DNA of 64,000 nt from [Actinomadura] parvosata subsp. kistnae (GTDB taxonomy: Bacteria > Actinomycetota > Actinomycetes > Streptosporangiales > Streptosporangiaceae). The stretch spans positions 372,001-436,000 of the forward strand of contig NZ_OOHJ01000005.1 of the NCBI RefSeq assembly GCF_900323885.1. The letters are read 5' to 3'. The notes beneath the pieces are model-generated. The model was not told the origin of the DNA and did no database searches. It saw only the letters and a program-made list of their open reading frames with translations. This document shows positions 39,305 through 46,708 of the stretch, piece after piece. The position numbers and the translations under genes are program-made. The stretch's first letter is position 1. Each line of letters begins with the position of its first letter.

Positions 39305-40252
39305 ATGACCCTCCTGACCACCGACACCAAGAGCGCGCCACGCGCCCGAGACAAGACCCCCGACCGGCGCGGCAAGGTCCGCCTGCGCGAGCACGTGATG
39401 GGCTGGCTGTTCGTCGGGCCGTTCGGGATCGTCTTCCTCGCGCTGCTCATCGCGCCGCTCGCCTACGCGCTCTACCTGAGCCTCTTCCAGAAGAAGCTCA
39501 TCGGCGGGACCAGCTTCGTCCTGTTCGACAACTACGTGAAGGCGTTCACCGACCCGAGCTTCCTGTCCGGGTCGTGGTTCGTCATCCGCTTCTCGCTCGT
39601 CTCCATCCCGCTGCAGATCATCGTCGCCCTCGCGATGGCCCTGATCCTCGACACGGTGACGTCCCTGTTCACCCGCTTCTCCCGGCTGATGATCTTCCTG
39701 CCGTACGCGATCCCCACCGTCATCGGCGCCGTCATGTGGGGCTTCCTCTACAGCAAGAGCTTCGGCCCCCTGACGGACCTCTTCGGCCTGTTCGGCGCCA
39801 CCCCGCCCGACTTCCTCAGCGGCAACCTCATCTTCTACGGCCTCGTCAACGTCGTCACCTGGCAGTGGGCCGGCTACTACATGATCATCCTGTACGCGGC
39901 GCTCCAGGGCATCGACCCCGCACTCTACGAAGCCGCCCGCATGGACGGCGCCGGCCGATGGCAGATCGCCCTCCGCATCAAGATCCCCCTCATCGCCCCC
40001 GCGCTGCTCCTCATCCTCGTCTTCTCCCTCATCGGCACCCTGCAGTTCTTCAACGAGCCGCAGATCCTGCGCTCACTCGCCGCCGGCACCATCGGCCCCG
40101 ACTTCACCCCCAACATGTACGCCTACCAGCAGGCCTTCGCCCTCGCCAACTTCAACTACGGATCGGCGATCTCCTTCGCGCTCGGCGGCATCGTCTTCGT
40201 CGGCGTCTACGCCTTCCTCTTCCTCACCCGCAAGCGGAGGACCTTCCTGTGA
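39305..40252 (+). CDS. Sugar ABC transporter permease (MalF type)
   Basis: 315 residues from ATG 39305 (GGAG upstream); a longer frame begins inside the tandem repeat and is not credible. Six helices after a charged N-terminus; EAA loop is YEAARMDGAGRWQIALRIKIPLIAP. Paralogous to the permease at 30679. Second gene of the importer operon; separated from the SBP by the repeat array, which may lower its expression relative to the SBP. Confidence 0.93.
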   Translation: MTLLTTDTKSAPRARDKTPDRRGKVRLREHVMGWLFVGPFGIVFLALLIAPLAYALYLSLFQKKLIGGTSFVLFDNYVKAFTDPSFLSGSWFVIRFSLVSIPLQIIVALAMALILDTVTSLFTRFSRLMIFLPYAIPTVIGAVMWGFLYSKSFGPLTDLFGLFGATPPDFLSGNLIFYGLVNVVTWQWAGYYMIILYAALQGIDPALYEAARMDGAGRWQIALRIKIPLIAPALLLILVFSLIGTLQFFNEPQILRSLAAGTIGPDFTPNMYAYQQAFALANFNYGSAISFALGGIVFVGVYAFLFLTRKRRTFL

Positions 40253-41115
40253 TGCGCGCCCGCCCCCGCCCACAACGCCACCTCCCCCTCCAGGTGCTCC
40301 TCGGCTTCCTCGTCGTCTACTTCCTCGTGCCGTTCTGGTGGGTCATCGTCAACAGCTCCAAGGACGCCCCCGGCCTCTTCGGCGGCGGCAACACCCTCTG
40401 GTTCGCCGACACCATCGACTACCTCGGCAACCTCCAGCAGCTGTTCACCTACGACAACGGCATCTACGGCCGCTGGATACTCAACTCCACCCTCTACGCC
40501 CTCGCCGGCGGCATCGGCGCCACCGTCCTCGCCGTCATGGCCGGCTACGGCTTCGCCAAATACCGCTTCGCCGGCCGCCGCTTCAGCTTCGCCCTCGTGC
40601 TCGGCGCCCTCATGGTGCCCGCCACCGCCCTCGTCATCCCCACCTTCATGATGTTCTCCGAGTTCGGCCTCACCAACACCATCTGGGCCGTCATCCTGCC
40701 GTCCCTCCTCAACCCCTTCGGGGTCTACCTCATGCACGTGTACGCCCGGGACGCCGTCCCCGACGAGATCCTCGACGCGGCCCGAGCCGACGGCGCCGGC
40801 GAGATCCGCACCTTCCTCCAGGTCGCCTTCCCCCTGATGCGCCCCGCCGTCGTCACCGTCCTGCTCCTGTCGGCCGTCGCCTCCTGGAACAACTACTTCC
40901 TCCCCCTCGCCATGCTCTCCGACAACCGGCTCTTCCCAGTCACGGTGGGGCTGGGGGTGTGGCAGGGCATCGCCTCGGCCAACAACGCGGGCAGCACGTC
41001 GCTGTGGAGCCTGATCATCATGGGGGCGCTGGTGTCGGTGGTGCCGCTCGTCATCGCCTTCTTCACCCTGCAACGCCACTGGCGCGGCGGCCTCTCGGTC
41101 GGCGGCCTCCGCTAA
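40252..41115 (+). CDS. Sugar ABC transporter permease (MalG type)
   Basis: 287 residues; its ATG uses the last base of the upstream stop codon (TGATG). Six helices; EAA loop LDAARADGAGEIRTFLQVAFPLMRP. Final gene of the operon, so like the importer at 30-33 kb it lacks its own ATPase and probably shares an MsiK-type one elsewhere in the genome. Codon third positions are strongly C-biased here compared with the 28-33 kb paralogue. Confidence 0.93.
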   Translation: MRARPRPQRHLPLQVLLGFLVVYFLVPFWWVIVNSSKDAPGLFGGGNTLWFADTIDYLGNLQQLFTYDNGIYGRWILNSTLYALAGGIGATVLAVMAGYGFAKYRFAGRRFSFALVLGALMVPATALVIPTFMMFSEFGLTNTIWAVILPSLLNPFGVYLMHVYARDAVPDEILDAARADGAGEIRTFLQVAFPLMRPAVVTVLLLSAVASWNNYFLPLAMLSDNRLFPVTVGLGVWQGIASANNAGSTSLWSLIIMGALVSVVPLVIAFFTLQRHWRGGLSVGGLR

Positions 41116-41493
41116 CCGCGCCCCGCGCCCCGGCGCCCGCCTCACGCGCCGCTCGGGGCGTCGGGCCCGTGCGCCCGCTCCGTGCGCCCGCTCGGTGCGC
41201 CCGGCTCGCCCCCGCCGGGCCCGGTCCGCGCGGCCCGCGCCCCGGTGCACGCCGCGCCCGGCTCGCACTCGGTGCGGGCCGCACCCGCGCGCGGTGCGGG
41301 CTGTGCCTGCCCTATACGTGCGGGCGGTGCGCTGGCGTGCTCTCGGCGTTGTGCCTGGTCGCGGTGGTGCTCAGCGCTGCTGCCTTCGCCCGAGCTGCCC
41401 GCGCCGCGCCCGGCTCCCGCCCGGTCCGCGTTCGCCGAGGCCCGGCTCGTCCTCGTGCGGTCGAAAGCGGGCGCGGGGCCGTGGGAGGTGAAA
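41116..41493. other. Gene-free GC-rich spacer with short repeats
   Basis: About 380 bp of very GC-rich, low-complexity DNA. GTGCGCCCGCTC is repeated at 41169, 41182 and 41195. All open frames are Arg/Ala/Pro-rich and lack ribosome sites; I see no gene. It separates the importer operon from the convergent phytase. Confidence 0.5.
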
Positions 41494-41536
41494 GGCCGGC
41501 CACCGGTTGCGGCGGGTGCGCGGGTGGTGGCCGGCC
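41494..41536 (-). terminator. Hairpin terminator of the phytase gene
   Basis: An 11-bp perfect stem (41494-41504 with 41526-41536, 21-base loop) begins 9 bases after the phytase stop codon on the minus strand. Confidence 0.6.
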
Positions 41537-41544
41537 GGATGACG

Positions 41545-42825
41545 TTAGTCGCGGGGGTTCCAGCCGTCGGTGTCCACGGCGAGGTCGAGGTCGTCGGCGA
41601 TGTCGTCCCAGTCGACGAACTTGAAGTTGGTGTTCTCCCGATCCGGCACCTCAGGCGTGTTGGCGCCGTCGTGGGCGATGAACATGCCGTGGTCGAAGTC
41701 CCCGAGCGGGACGTTGATCACGGCGGAGCCGTCGCTGTGCTCGACCCCGTCGAGCCCGTTGCCGTCCGCGACGCGGAACTGGCCGACGTAGGCGTTGCCG
41801 GGTTCGCGGCGGTAGACGGCGAAGGTGTTGTCGCCCTGGCTGGAGGCGAGCAGGTAGCCCTTGCCGTTCTCGCGGTAGTAGATGGTCAGGCCCTCGGCGT
41901 CGGCCGACAGGTGGGTGCCGCCGTAGCCGGGGTCGGCGCCGGGGGTGCACTCCTCGGTGGCGGGGTCGTAGGTGCCGGGGACGCCGTACTCCTTGACCTT
42001 GTCGACCAGGACGGGCGTGCCGGTGAGGTCGGCGCGGACGCGCCAGATGCCCACGTCCTCCTGGGCGGCGTAGAGGACGTCGCGCTGCTGGTCGACGACC
42101 ATGCCCTCGACCTGGGCGAGCTCGTCGGGCTCCATGCAGGGGGCCCAGGTGGTGCCGTTGGGGAGGGTGAAGGAGGCGGGCAGGTCGAGGGCGCGGACCT
42201 TCTGGTAGCCGACCTTGCCGCCGGCGGTGGCGACCAGCTTGAACAGGCCGATGGAGGTCTTGTGGCGGCGGCTCACGAGGGCGTACGTGCCGGTGGCGTC
42301 CTTCCAGGTGGTGAGGCCGTAGCCGGTCTCCTGGTCGTTGACCTGCGCCTGCGTGGTGTTGAACAGGAACGGCACGGCGGGGTCGGTGACGTCGGTGAGG
42401 TGGCCGTCGCGGATGGCGTAGAAGCGGAGCTGGTCGCGGCCCCGGTCGGAGACGACGGCCAGGTCCTTGCCGGCGAAGCCGTAGGTGGTGTCGACGTTGT
42501 TGAAGCGGCCGTTCTCGTCGTCGGGGCCGGGGGCGGCGGGGGCGTCGAAGTGCTGGAGCTGCTGCCCGTCGAGGTCGTAGACGTTGAGGCCGCCTTCCTT
42601 GGCGGTGGTGACGATGACGCTGTCCTCGTCGTCGTCCGGGTCGACCCAGATCGCCGGGTCGTCGCCGTTGGCGTTGCCGCCGGCCTCGTCGTCGAACAGG
42701 GCGGGGGTCTCGACCTGCGGGTCGACGGACGCGACCGTGTTGGCGGAGGCGGCGGTGGGTGCGGTTAAGCCTCCCATGAGGAGGGTGGCGAGGGCGGTCA
42801 GCAGGACGGGGTGGGGGCGACGCAT
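41545..42825 (-). CDS. Secreted beta-propeller phytase
   Basis: 426 residues from ATG 42825 (AAGGAG 5 bases upstream). Signal peptide to about residue 28 (PTAASA). The mature protein is a six-bladed beta-propeller phytase: NGDDPAIWVDPDD (about 54-66) and LSADAEGLTIYY are the two family signature motifs, and the many Asp residues build the calcium sites that hold substrate phosphates. These enzymes remove phosphates stepwise from calcium phytate and usually leave lower inositol phosphates. It stands beside an inositol catabolic operon and shares a TGTC-NN-GACA palindrome with it, which points to feeding inositol phosphates into that pathway. Confidence 0.95.
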   Translation of the reverse strand: MRRPHPVLLTALATLLMGGLTAPTAASANTVASVDPQVETPALFDDEAGGNANGDDPAIWVDPDDDEDSVIVTTAKEGGLNVYDLDGQQLQHFDAPAAPGPDDENGRFNNVDTTYGFAGKDLAVVSDRGRDQLRFYAIRDGHLTDVTDPAVPFLFNTTQAQVNDQETGYGLTTWKDATGTYALVSRRHKTSIGLFKLVATAGGKVGYQKVRALDLPASFTLPNGTTWAPCMEPDELAQVEGMVVDQQRDVLYAAQEDVGIWRVRADLTGTPVLVDKVKEYGVPGTYDPATEECTPGADPGYGGTHLSADAEGLTIYYRENGKGYLLASSQGDNTFAVYRREPGNAYVGQFRVADGNGLDGVEHSDGSAVINVPLGDFDHGMFIAHDGANTPEVPDRENTNFKFVDWDDIADDLDLAVDTDGWNPRD

Positions 42826-42876
42826 CGTACTCCTTGTGCAGTGGGTGATCGTGTGGTGCAGAGGAGAAGACATTGT

Positions 42877-42890
42877 CATGTCAGGACATG
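42877..42890. promoter_or_regulatory. TGTC-NN-GACA operator before the phytase
   Basis: CATGTC-AG-GACATG is a perfect inverted repeat 52 bp upstream of the phytase start. Its core TGTCAGGACA is identical to 44646-44655 before the inositol operon. From memory, it also resembles the GntR-type IolR site of Corynebacterium (KGWCHTRACA) at nine of ten positions. Confidence 0.65.
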
Positions 42891-43320
42891 AACGGACATG
42901 AAACGGCGCGGCTCTCCCGAAGGAACCGCACGCCGCGAAAGGTGACGGCGCCAAGGTCTCCACGCCGCCATGGTGCGGGGGCGCAGAACTCCGCGCCGCC
43001 GTGGTGCCGATGTTGAACGGGCTGCGCGCCGTTGTGCCATGAGGCCTCGGGGCCGTGCCGCGGTGGCACCATGGCGCCGGCGTTCAAAGGGCGCGCGTCG
43101 CTGCAGCGCTGGGCGAAGTGGCCCCGCACGCCGATCTGACGCCGGACGTGCAGGCCGCCCACAGCCGGGGTGCCGGCGGCCGAGATGTCGGCCTGGTGCC
43201 GGGGTTATGTCGGGTGGTGTGGGCGTTCGCAATGCGCGTCGCCGTGGCGGCGGGTGAAGTGGCCGGGCGCCGCCGTGACGGCCGGCGCGCACAGGTCGTA
43301 CGCCCGAGGGGTGCGAACGC
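42891..43320. other. Gene-free spacer with degenerate GC-rich repeats
   Basis: About 430 bp between the phytase promoter and the SBP stop. From about 42955 to 43085, variants of CGCCGCCGTGGTGCC recur roughly every 33-45 bases, like a decayed minisatellite. Open frames on either strand are low-complexity with no ribosome site. I see no supportable gene. Confidence 0.5.
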
Positions 43321-44496
43321 TCAGCGGTGGTTGACGCGCCAGAAGTCGGAGGCGACCTGCCGGTTCTGCAGGTCCGAGACCAGAGCCTTCGGGTCGGTGT
43401 GGAAGAGCTGGCCCTTCCAGTCGGCCAGGCCGGCGGGGGTGACCCGGGGCTGGACGGTGCTGTTGCCGGAGATGCCGCCCTCGCCGATCTCGTGCTTGAC
43501 GCCCTCCTCGGTCATGATGAAGCGGGCGTACAGCTTGGCCGCGTTCGGGTGCTTCGACTTGGTGGCGACGGCGACGTACTTGGGGTAGCTGAAGCCGGTG
43601 AAGGGGGTCATGCCGGCGCAGGCGGCCTGGGTGTAGCCCTTGTCCTCGTTGTTGCGGAACTTGGAGATCGACATGAAGCCGATCTTCTTGTCGGTGGCGC
43701 CGGGCGCGCCGACGGCGCCGGAGATGTCCTCGTCGGAGCCGGTCAGGACGGGTTTGTTGGCCGCCAGGCGCTTGATCCACTCGTAGGCGGCGCTCTTCTC
43801 CTCGGTCTTGAGCGGTTCGCCGTACTTGGCCTGGTACGCCTGCTCCAGCGCCTGGTTGCCGTGCGCGTCGAGCTGGGTGAAGAAGGACAGGACGGTCGGC
43901 TTGCCGAGCGGGTCCTGCATGACGAGCTTGCCGGACCAGGCGGGCTCGGTGAGCTCCCAGATGTTCTTGATCGGGCAGCCGCCGGGCGACAGCTTGGTGT
44001 TGTAGGCGAAGACGGTGGCCTTGGACAGGGCGCGCAGCGGGTTGCGGTCCTCGGGCAGGATCTGGTCCTGGAGGTCGGCGGGCACCCACGTCTGGACGAT
44101 GCCCTGCGGGATGAGCTGCCCCATCAGCACGCCGCCGTCCTCGTACATGGCGGCGTCGATGGTGACGTTGTCGGCCGCGTGCTCGCGGGTCATCTTCTCG
44201 GCCGTCTGCGGGGTGTCGGACTTCACGCCTTCCATGGCGATGCCGTACTTCGCGGTGAAGGCCGCGGCCACCTCCTCGATGTCGCCGCTGGAGTCGTAGA
44301 CGAGCAGGCTGCCTTCCTTCTTGGCCGCCGCGACCAGCGCGTTCAGGTCGAAGTCGGCGTCGACGGAGGCCGCGGGCAGCGGCTTGCCGGCCGCCTGCGC
44401 GCCGCCAGGCTGGCCGGCCTGGCCGGCGGTGGACGGTGCGCATGCGGCCAGGGCCAGCAGGGCCGCAACAGGGACGATCTTCTTCGTACGCCGCAT
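43321..44496 (-). CDS. ABC transporter substrate-binding lipoprotein (Fe3+/phosphonate-type fold)
   Basis: 391 residues. Lipobox LAAC (Cys19). The mature part is a class of solute-binding protein usually paired with fused permeases (Fe3+, thiamine, phosphonate or sugar-phosphate importers): LLVYDSSGDIEEVAAAFTAKYGI, FAYNTKLSPGGCPIKNIWELTEPAWSGKLVMQDPLG, and GGISGNSTVQP near the end. The matching permease and ATPase are inside the divergent inositol operon (52343-55263). It shares a 218-bp control region with that operon containing two TGTC-NN-GACA sites. A phosphorylated inositol is a reasonable ligand, but this is inference. Confidence 0.88.
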   Translation of the reverse strand: MRRTKKIVPVAALLALAACAPSTAGQAGQPGGAQAAGKPLPAASVDADFDLNALVAAAKKEGSLLVYDSSGDIEEVAAAFTAKYGIAMEGVKSDTPQTAEKMTREHAADNVTIDAAMYEDGGVLMGQLIPQGIVQTWVPADLQDQILPEDRNPLRALSKATVFAYNTKLSPGGCPIKNIWELTEPAWSGKLVMQDPLGKPTVLSFFTQLDAHGNQALEQAYQAKYGEPLKTEEKSAAYEWIKRLAANKPVLTGSDEDISGAVGAPGATDKKIGFMSISKFRNNEDKGYTQAACAGMTPFTGFSYPKYVAVATKSKHPNAAKLYARFIMTEEGVKHEIGEGGISGNSTVQPRVTPAGLADWKGQLFHTDPKALVSDLQNRQVASDFWRVNHR

Positions 44497-44594
44497 GGTG
44501 GCGGTACTCCTCGTGACTCGCAGTGCCGTACGCGCCGCCCTCCGCCCCGATCGGCGCCGCGGTGGGCTCCACGATGAACGGGAGATTAATAAGT

Positions 44595-44655
44595 TGTCAA
44601 GACATACTCATGTCAGTGATGAGGTGACGTGTCTATTCGTCGTTATGTCAGGACA
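44595..44655. promoter_or_regulatory. Two TGTC-NN-GACA operators in the divergent SBP/iol control region
   Basis: TGTCAAGACA (44595-44604) and TGTCAGGACA (44646-44655), 51 bp apart, lie between the start of the SBP (44496, minus) and the inositol operon (44715, plus). The second is identical to the core of the phytase site at 42879-42888. A half-like copy, TGTCAGTGAT, lies at 44611. The spacing close to whole helical turns fits a dimeric repressor acting on both promoters. Confidence 0.65.
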
Positions 44656-44714
44656 AACTATTGACGTTCACTTTCCGTTCATCTACAACTGGAGCCTCTG
44701 AGCGAGGAGGCGGC

Positions 44715-45806
44715 ATGCGTGTGGGCTTGATGGGCCTGGGACGGATCGGGCGGTTTCATGCGGGAACGTTACCCAGGCTGGCCGGCGAGCTGATCGTGGC
44801 CGACGCCGACCGGCGCCTGGCCGAGGAGGTGGCCGCCGAGACCGGCGCCGTGGTGGGAGACCCGTGGAGCGCGGACGCCGTGGTGATCGCGACCCCGACC
44901 TCCACCCACGCCGAGCTGCTCCTGCGGGCCTGCGAGCAGCGGATCCCCGTCTTCTGCGAGAAGCCCGCGGCGCCCGGCGTGGCCGAGACCAAGCGGGTGG
45001 CCGAGGCGGCCGACCGCAGCGGGACCCTCGTGCACATCGGCTTCCAGCGGCGCTTCGACCCCGGGTTCGCCGCGGCCCGGCAGGCGCTGCTCGGCGGCGC
45101 GCTGGGCGAGCTGCACCGCGTCCACCTCCTGACCGGTGACCCGCGCCCGCCGGCGCCGGAGTACGTCCCCCTCTCGGGCGGCATCTTCCGCGACTGCCAC
45201 ATCCACGACTTCGACATCCTGCGCTGGGTGACCGGGCTGGAGGCCGAGACCGTCTACGCCGCCGGCGCCAACCGGGGCGAGGCGTTCTTCGCGGCGGCCG
45301 GGGACGTCGACACCAGCGCCGCGCTGATCACCATGGCCGACGGCACGCTCGTCACCCTCCAGGGCTCCCGCTACAACGGCGCCGGCTACGACGTGCGGAT
45401 GGAGCTGGCCGGCACCCGGGCCACCTGGGCGGCCGGCCTGGGCCCGCGAACGCCCCTGCACCGCGCCGACGCCGGCGCCGACGAGGGAGCCGACGGCAGG
45501 GCCGCGAACGGGGCCGACGCCACATCCGACGGCAGGGCCGTCAACGGGGCCGTCAACAGGGCCGGCAACAGGGCCGGCAACAGGGCCGATGACGGTGCCT
45601 CCTCCGAGGGGCCGTGGCCGGACTTCCAGGCCAGGTTCGCCGCCGCGTACACGGCCGAGATCGAGGCGTTCCTGGCTGCCGCGCGCGGCGAGCGCGGCAG
45701 CCCGTGCACCGCCGGCGACGCGCTGGCCGCGCTGTACCTGGCGGAGGCGGCCGACCTGTCCCGCCGCGAGGGACGCCCGGTCCAGCTGGCGGAGGTGACC
45801 AAGTGA
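44715..45806 (+). CDS. Inositol 2-dehydrogenase-like Gfo/Idh/MocA oxidoreductase
   Basis: 363 residues from ATG 44715 (GAGGAGG just upstream). Rossmann loop GLMGLGRIGRFHAG (residues 4-17), EKP motif at 82-84, catalytic DCHIHDFD at 160-167, the pattern of inositol dehydrogenases (IolG), which oxidise myo-inositol to scyllo-inosose with NAD. First gene of the operon, and its place before IolE/IolC/IolD-like genes supports this substrate. Oddly, residues 251-298 are an Ala/Gly/Asn/Arg low-complexity insert encoded by 12-bp tandem repeats between the substrate domain and the last helix; it probably forms a flexible loop. Confidence 0.85.
   Translation: MRVGLMGLGRIGRFHAGTLPRLAGELIVADADRRLAEEVAAETGAVVGDPWSADAVVIATPTSTHAELLLRACEQRIPVFCEKPAAPGVAETKRVAEAADRSGTLVHIGFQRRFDPGFAAARQALLGGALGELHRVHLLTGDPRPPAPEYVPLSGGIFRDCHIHDFDILRWVTGLEAETVYAAGANRGEAFFAAAGDVDTSAALITMADGTLVTLQGSRYNGAGYDVRMELAGTRATWAAGLGPRTPLHRADAGADEGADGRAANGADATSDGRAVNGAVNRAGNRAGNRADDGASSEGPWPDFQARFAAAYTAEIEAFLAAARGERGSPCTAGDALAALYLAEAADLSRREGRPVQLAEVTK
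45465..45608 (+). repeat. In-frame low-complexity repeat insert in the dehydrogenase
   Basis: About 144 bp of GC-rich repeats inside the coding frame. The clearest part is GTCAACAGGGCC then GGCAACAGGGCC twice (45552-45587); earlier parts repeat GACGGCAGGGCC and AACGGGGCC. All units are multiples of 3, so the frame is kept. Confidence 0.8.
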
Positions 45807-45865
45807 GCGGCGCAGATCGCGGAGGCCCGCACGTGGGCGGCCCAGATCGCGGAGGCGATCACCTG
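45791..45865 (+). repeat. Triplicated 30-bp translation-start module
   Basis: GGAGG occurs at 45791, 45821 and 45851, exactly 30 bp apart, each followed 7 bases later by GTG (45803), GTG (45833) and CTG (45863). The second and third modules share GATCGCGGAGG. The repeat lies at the dehydrogenase/IolE junction and adds 20 codons to the front of IolE if the first GTG is used. Confidence 0.8.
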
Positions 45866-46708
45866 AGGACGGCTGCCGCGCCCATCTCGTGGGGTGTGTG
45901 CGAGGTGCCGGGCTGGGGATACCAGCTCGACCCGGAGCGGGTCCTGGGGGAGATGGCCGAGCTCGGTCTGGACGCCACCGAGCTCGGGCCGGACGGGTTC
46001 CTGCCGCCCGCCGCCGACGAGCGCTCGCGCCTGCTCGACCGCTACGGCCTGCGGGTCGTCGGCGGGTTCGTGCCCGTCGTGCTGCACGACCCGGACCACG
46101 ACCCGCTGCCGGGCGTGCGCGCCCTGCTCGGCTCGTTCGAGGAGGAGGCGGTGGTCGTGCTGGCGGCGGCCACCGGCGCGGCGGGCTACGACGCCCGGCC
46201 CGCGCTCGACGCCCGCGGCTGGCGGACGCTGCTCGCCAACCTCGACCGCATCGCCGGCGCCCTCCGCCACCCGGTGGCGCTGCACCCGCACGTCGGCACC
46301 ATGGTCGAGACCGCCGAAGAGGTGGACAGGGTGCTCGACGGCAGCGCCGTCCCGCTGTGCCTCGACACCGGCCACCTCCTCGTCGGCGGCGCCGACCCGG
46401 TGGCGCTCGCGTCCCGCGCCGCCGGGCGGATCGCCCACGTCCACCTCAAGGACGTCGACGCCACGCTGGCCGAACGGGTGAGGGGCGGCGCGATGAGCTA
46501 CACCGAGGGGGTGCGCGCCGGGATGTACCGGCCGCTGGGCCGGGGCGACGTGGACGTCAAGGCCATCGTCACCAGCCTGACCGCCGCCGGCTACACCGGC
46601 TGGTACGTCATGGAGCAGGACGTCGTCCTGGACGCCGAGCCGCCCGCCGGCGCCGGCCCGATCGGCGAGGTACGCGAGAGCCTGTCCTTCCTGCGGAGCC
46701 TCGCGTGA
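45803..46708 (+). CDS. iolE: Inosose dehydratase-like sugar phosphate isomerase/epimerase (IolE)
   Basis: 301 residues from GTG 45803, which overlaps the dehydrogenase stop (GTGA) and has GGAGG 7 bases upstream. The first 20 residues are two 10-residue repeats from the 30-bp module; homologues normally begin near the AAAPISWGVCEVPGWGYQ motif (residue 24). TIM-barrel metal enzyme: PVALHPHVGTMVET, PLCLDTGHLLVGG and IAHVHLKDVD carry the expected metal ligands. IolE removes water from scyllo-inosose to give the dione used by IolD. GTG 45833 is an equally good alternative start. Confidence 0.88.
   Translation: MSGADRGGPHVGGPDRGGDHLRTAAAPISWGVCEVPGWGYQLDPERVLGEMAELGLDATELGPDGFLPPAADERSRLLDRYGLRVVGGFVPVVLHDPDHDPLPGVRALLGSFEEEAVVVLAAATGAAGYDARPALDARGWRTLLANLDRIAGALRHPVALHPHVGTMVETAEEVDRVLDGSAVPLCLDTGHLLVGGADPVALASRAAGRIAHVHLKDVDATLAERVRGGAMSYTEGVRAGMYRPLGRGDVDVKAIVTSLTAAGYTGWYVMEQDVVLDAEPPAGAGPIGEVRESLSFLRSLA

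Noticed and set aside
42876..43292. 138-codon minus-strand frame between the phytase and binding protein
   Set aside because: Composition reflects the degenerate GC-rich repeat; no start signal or family match.
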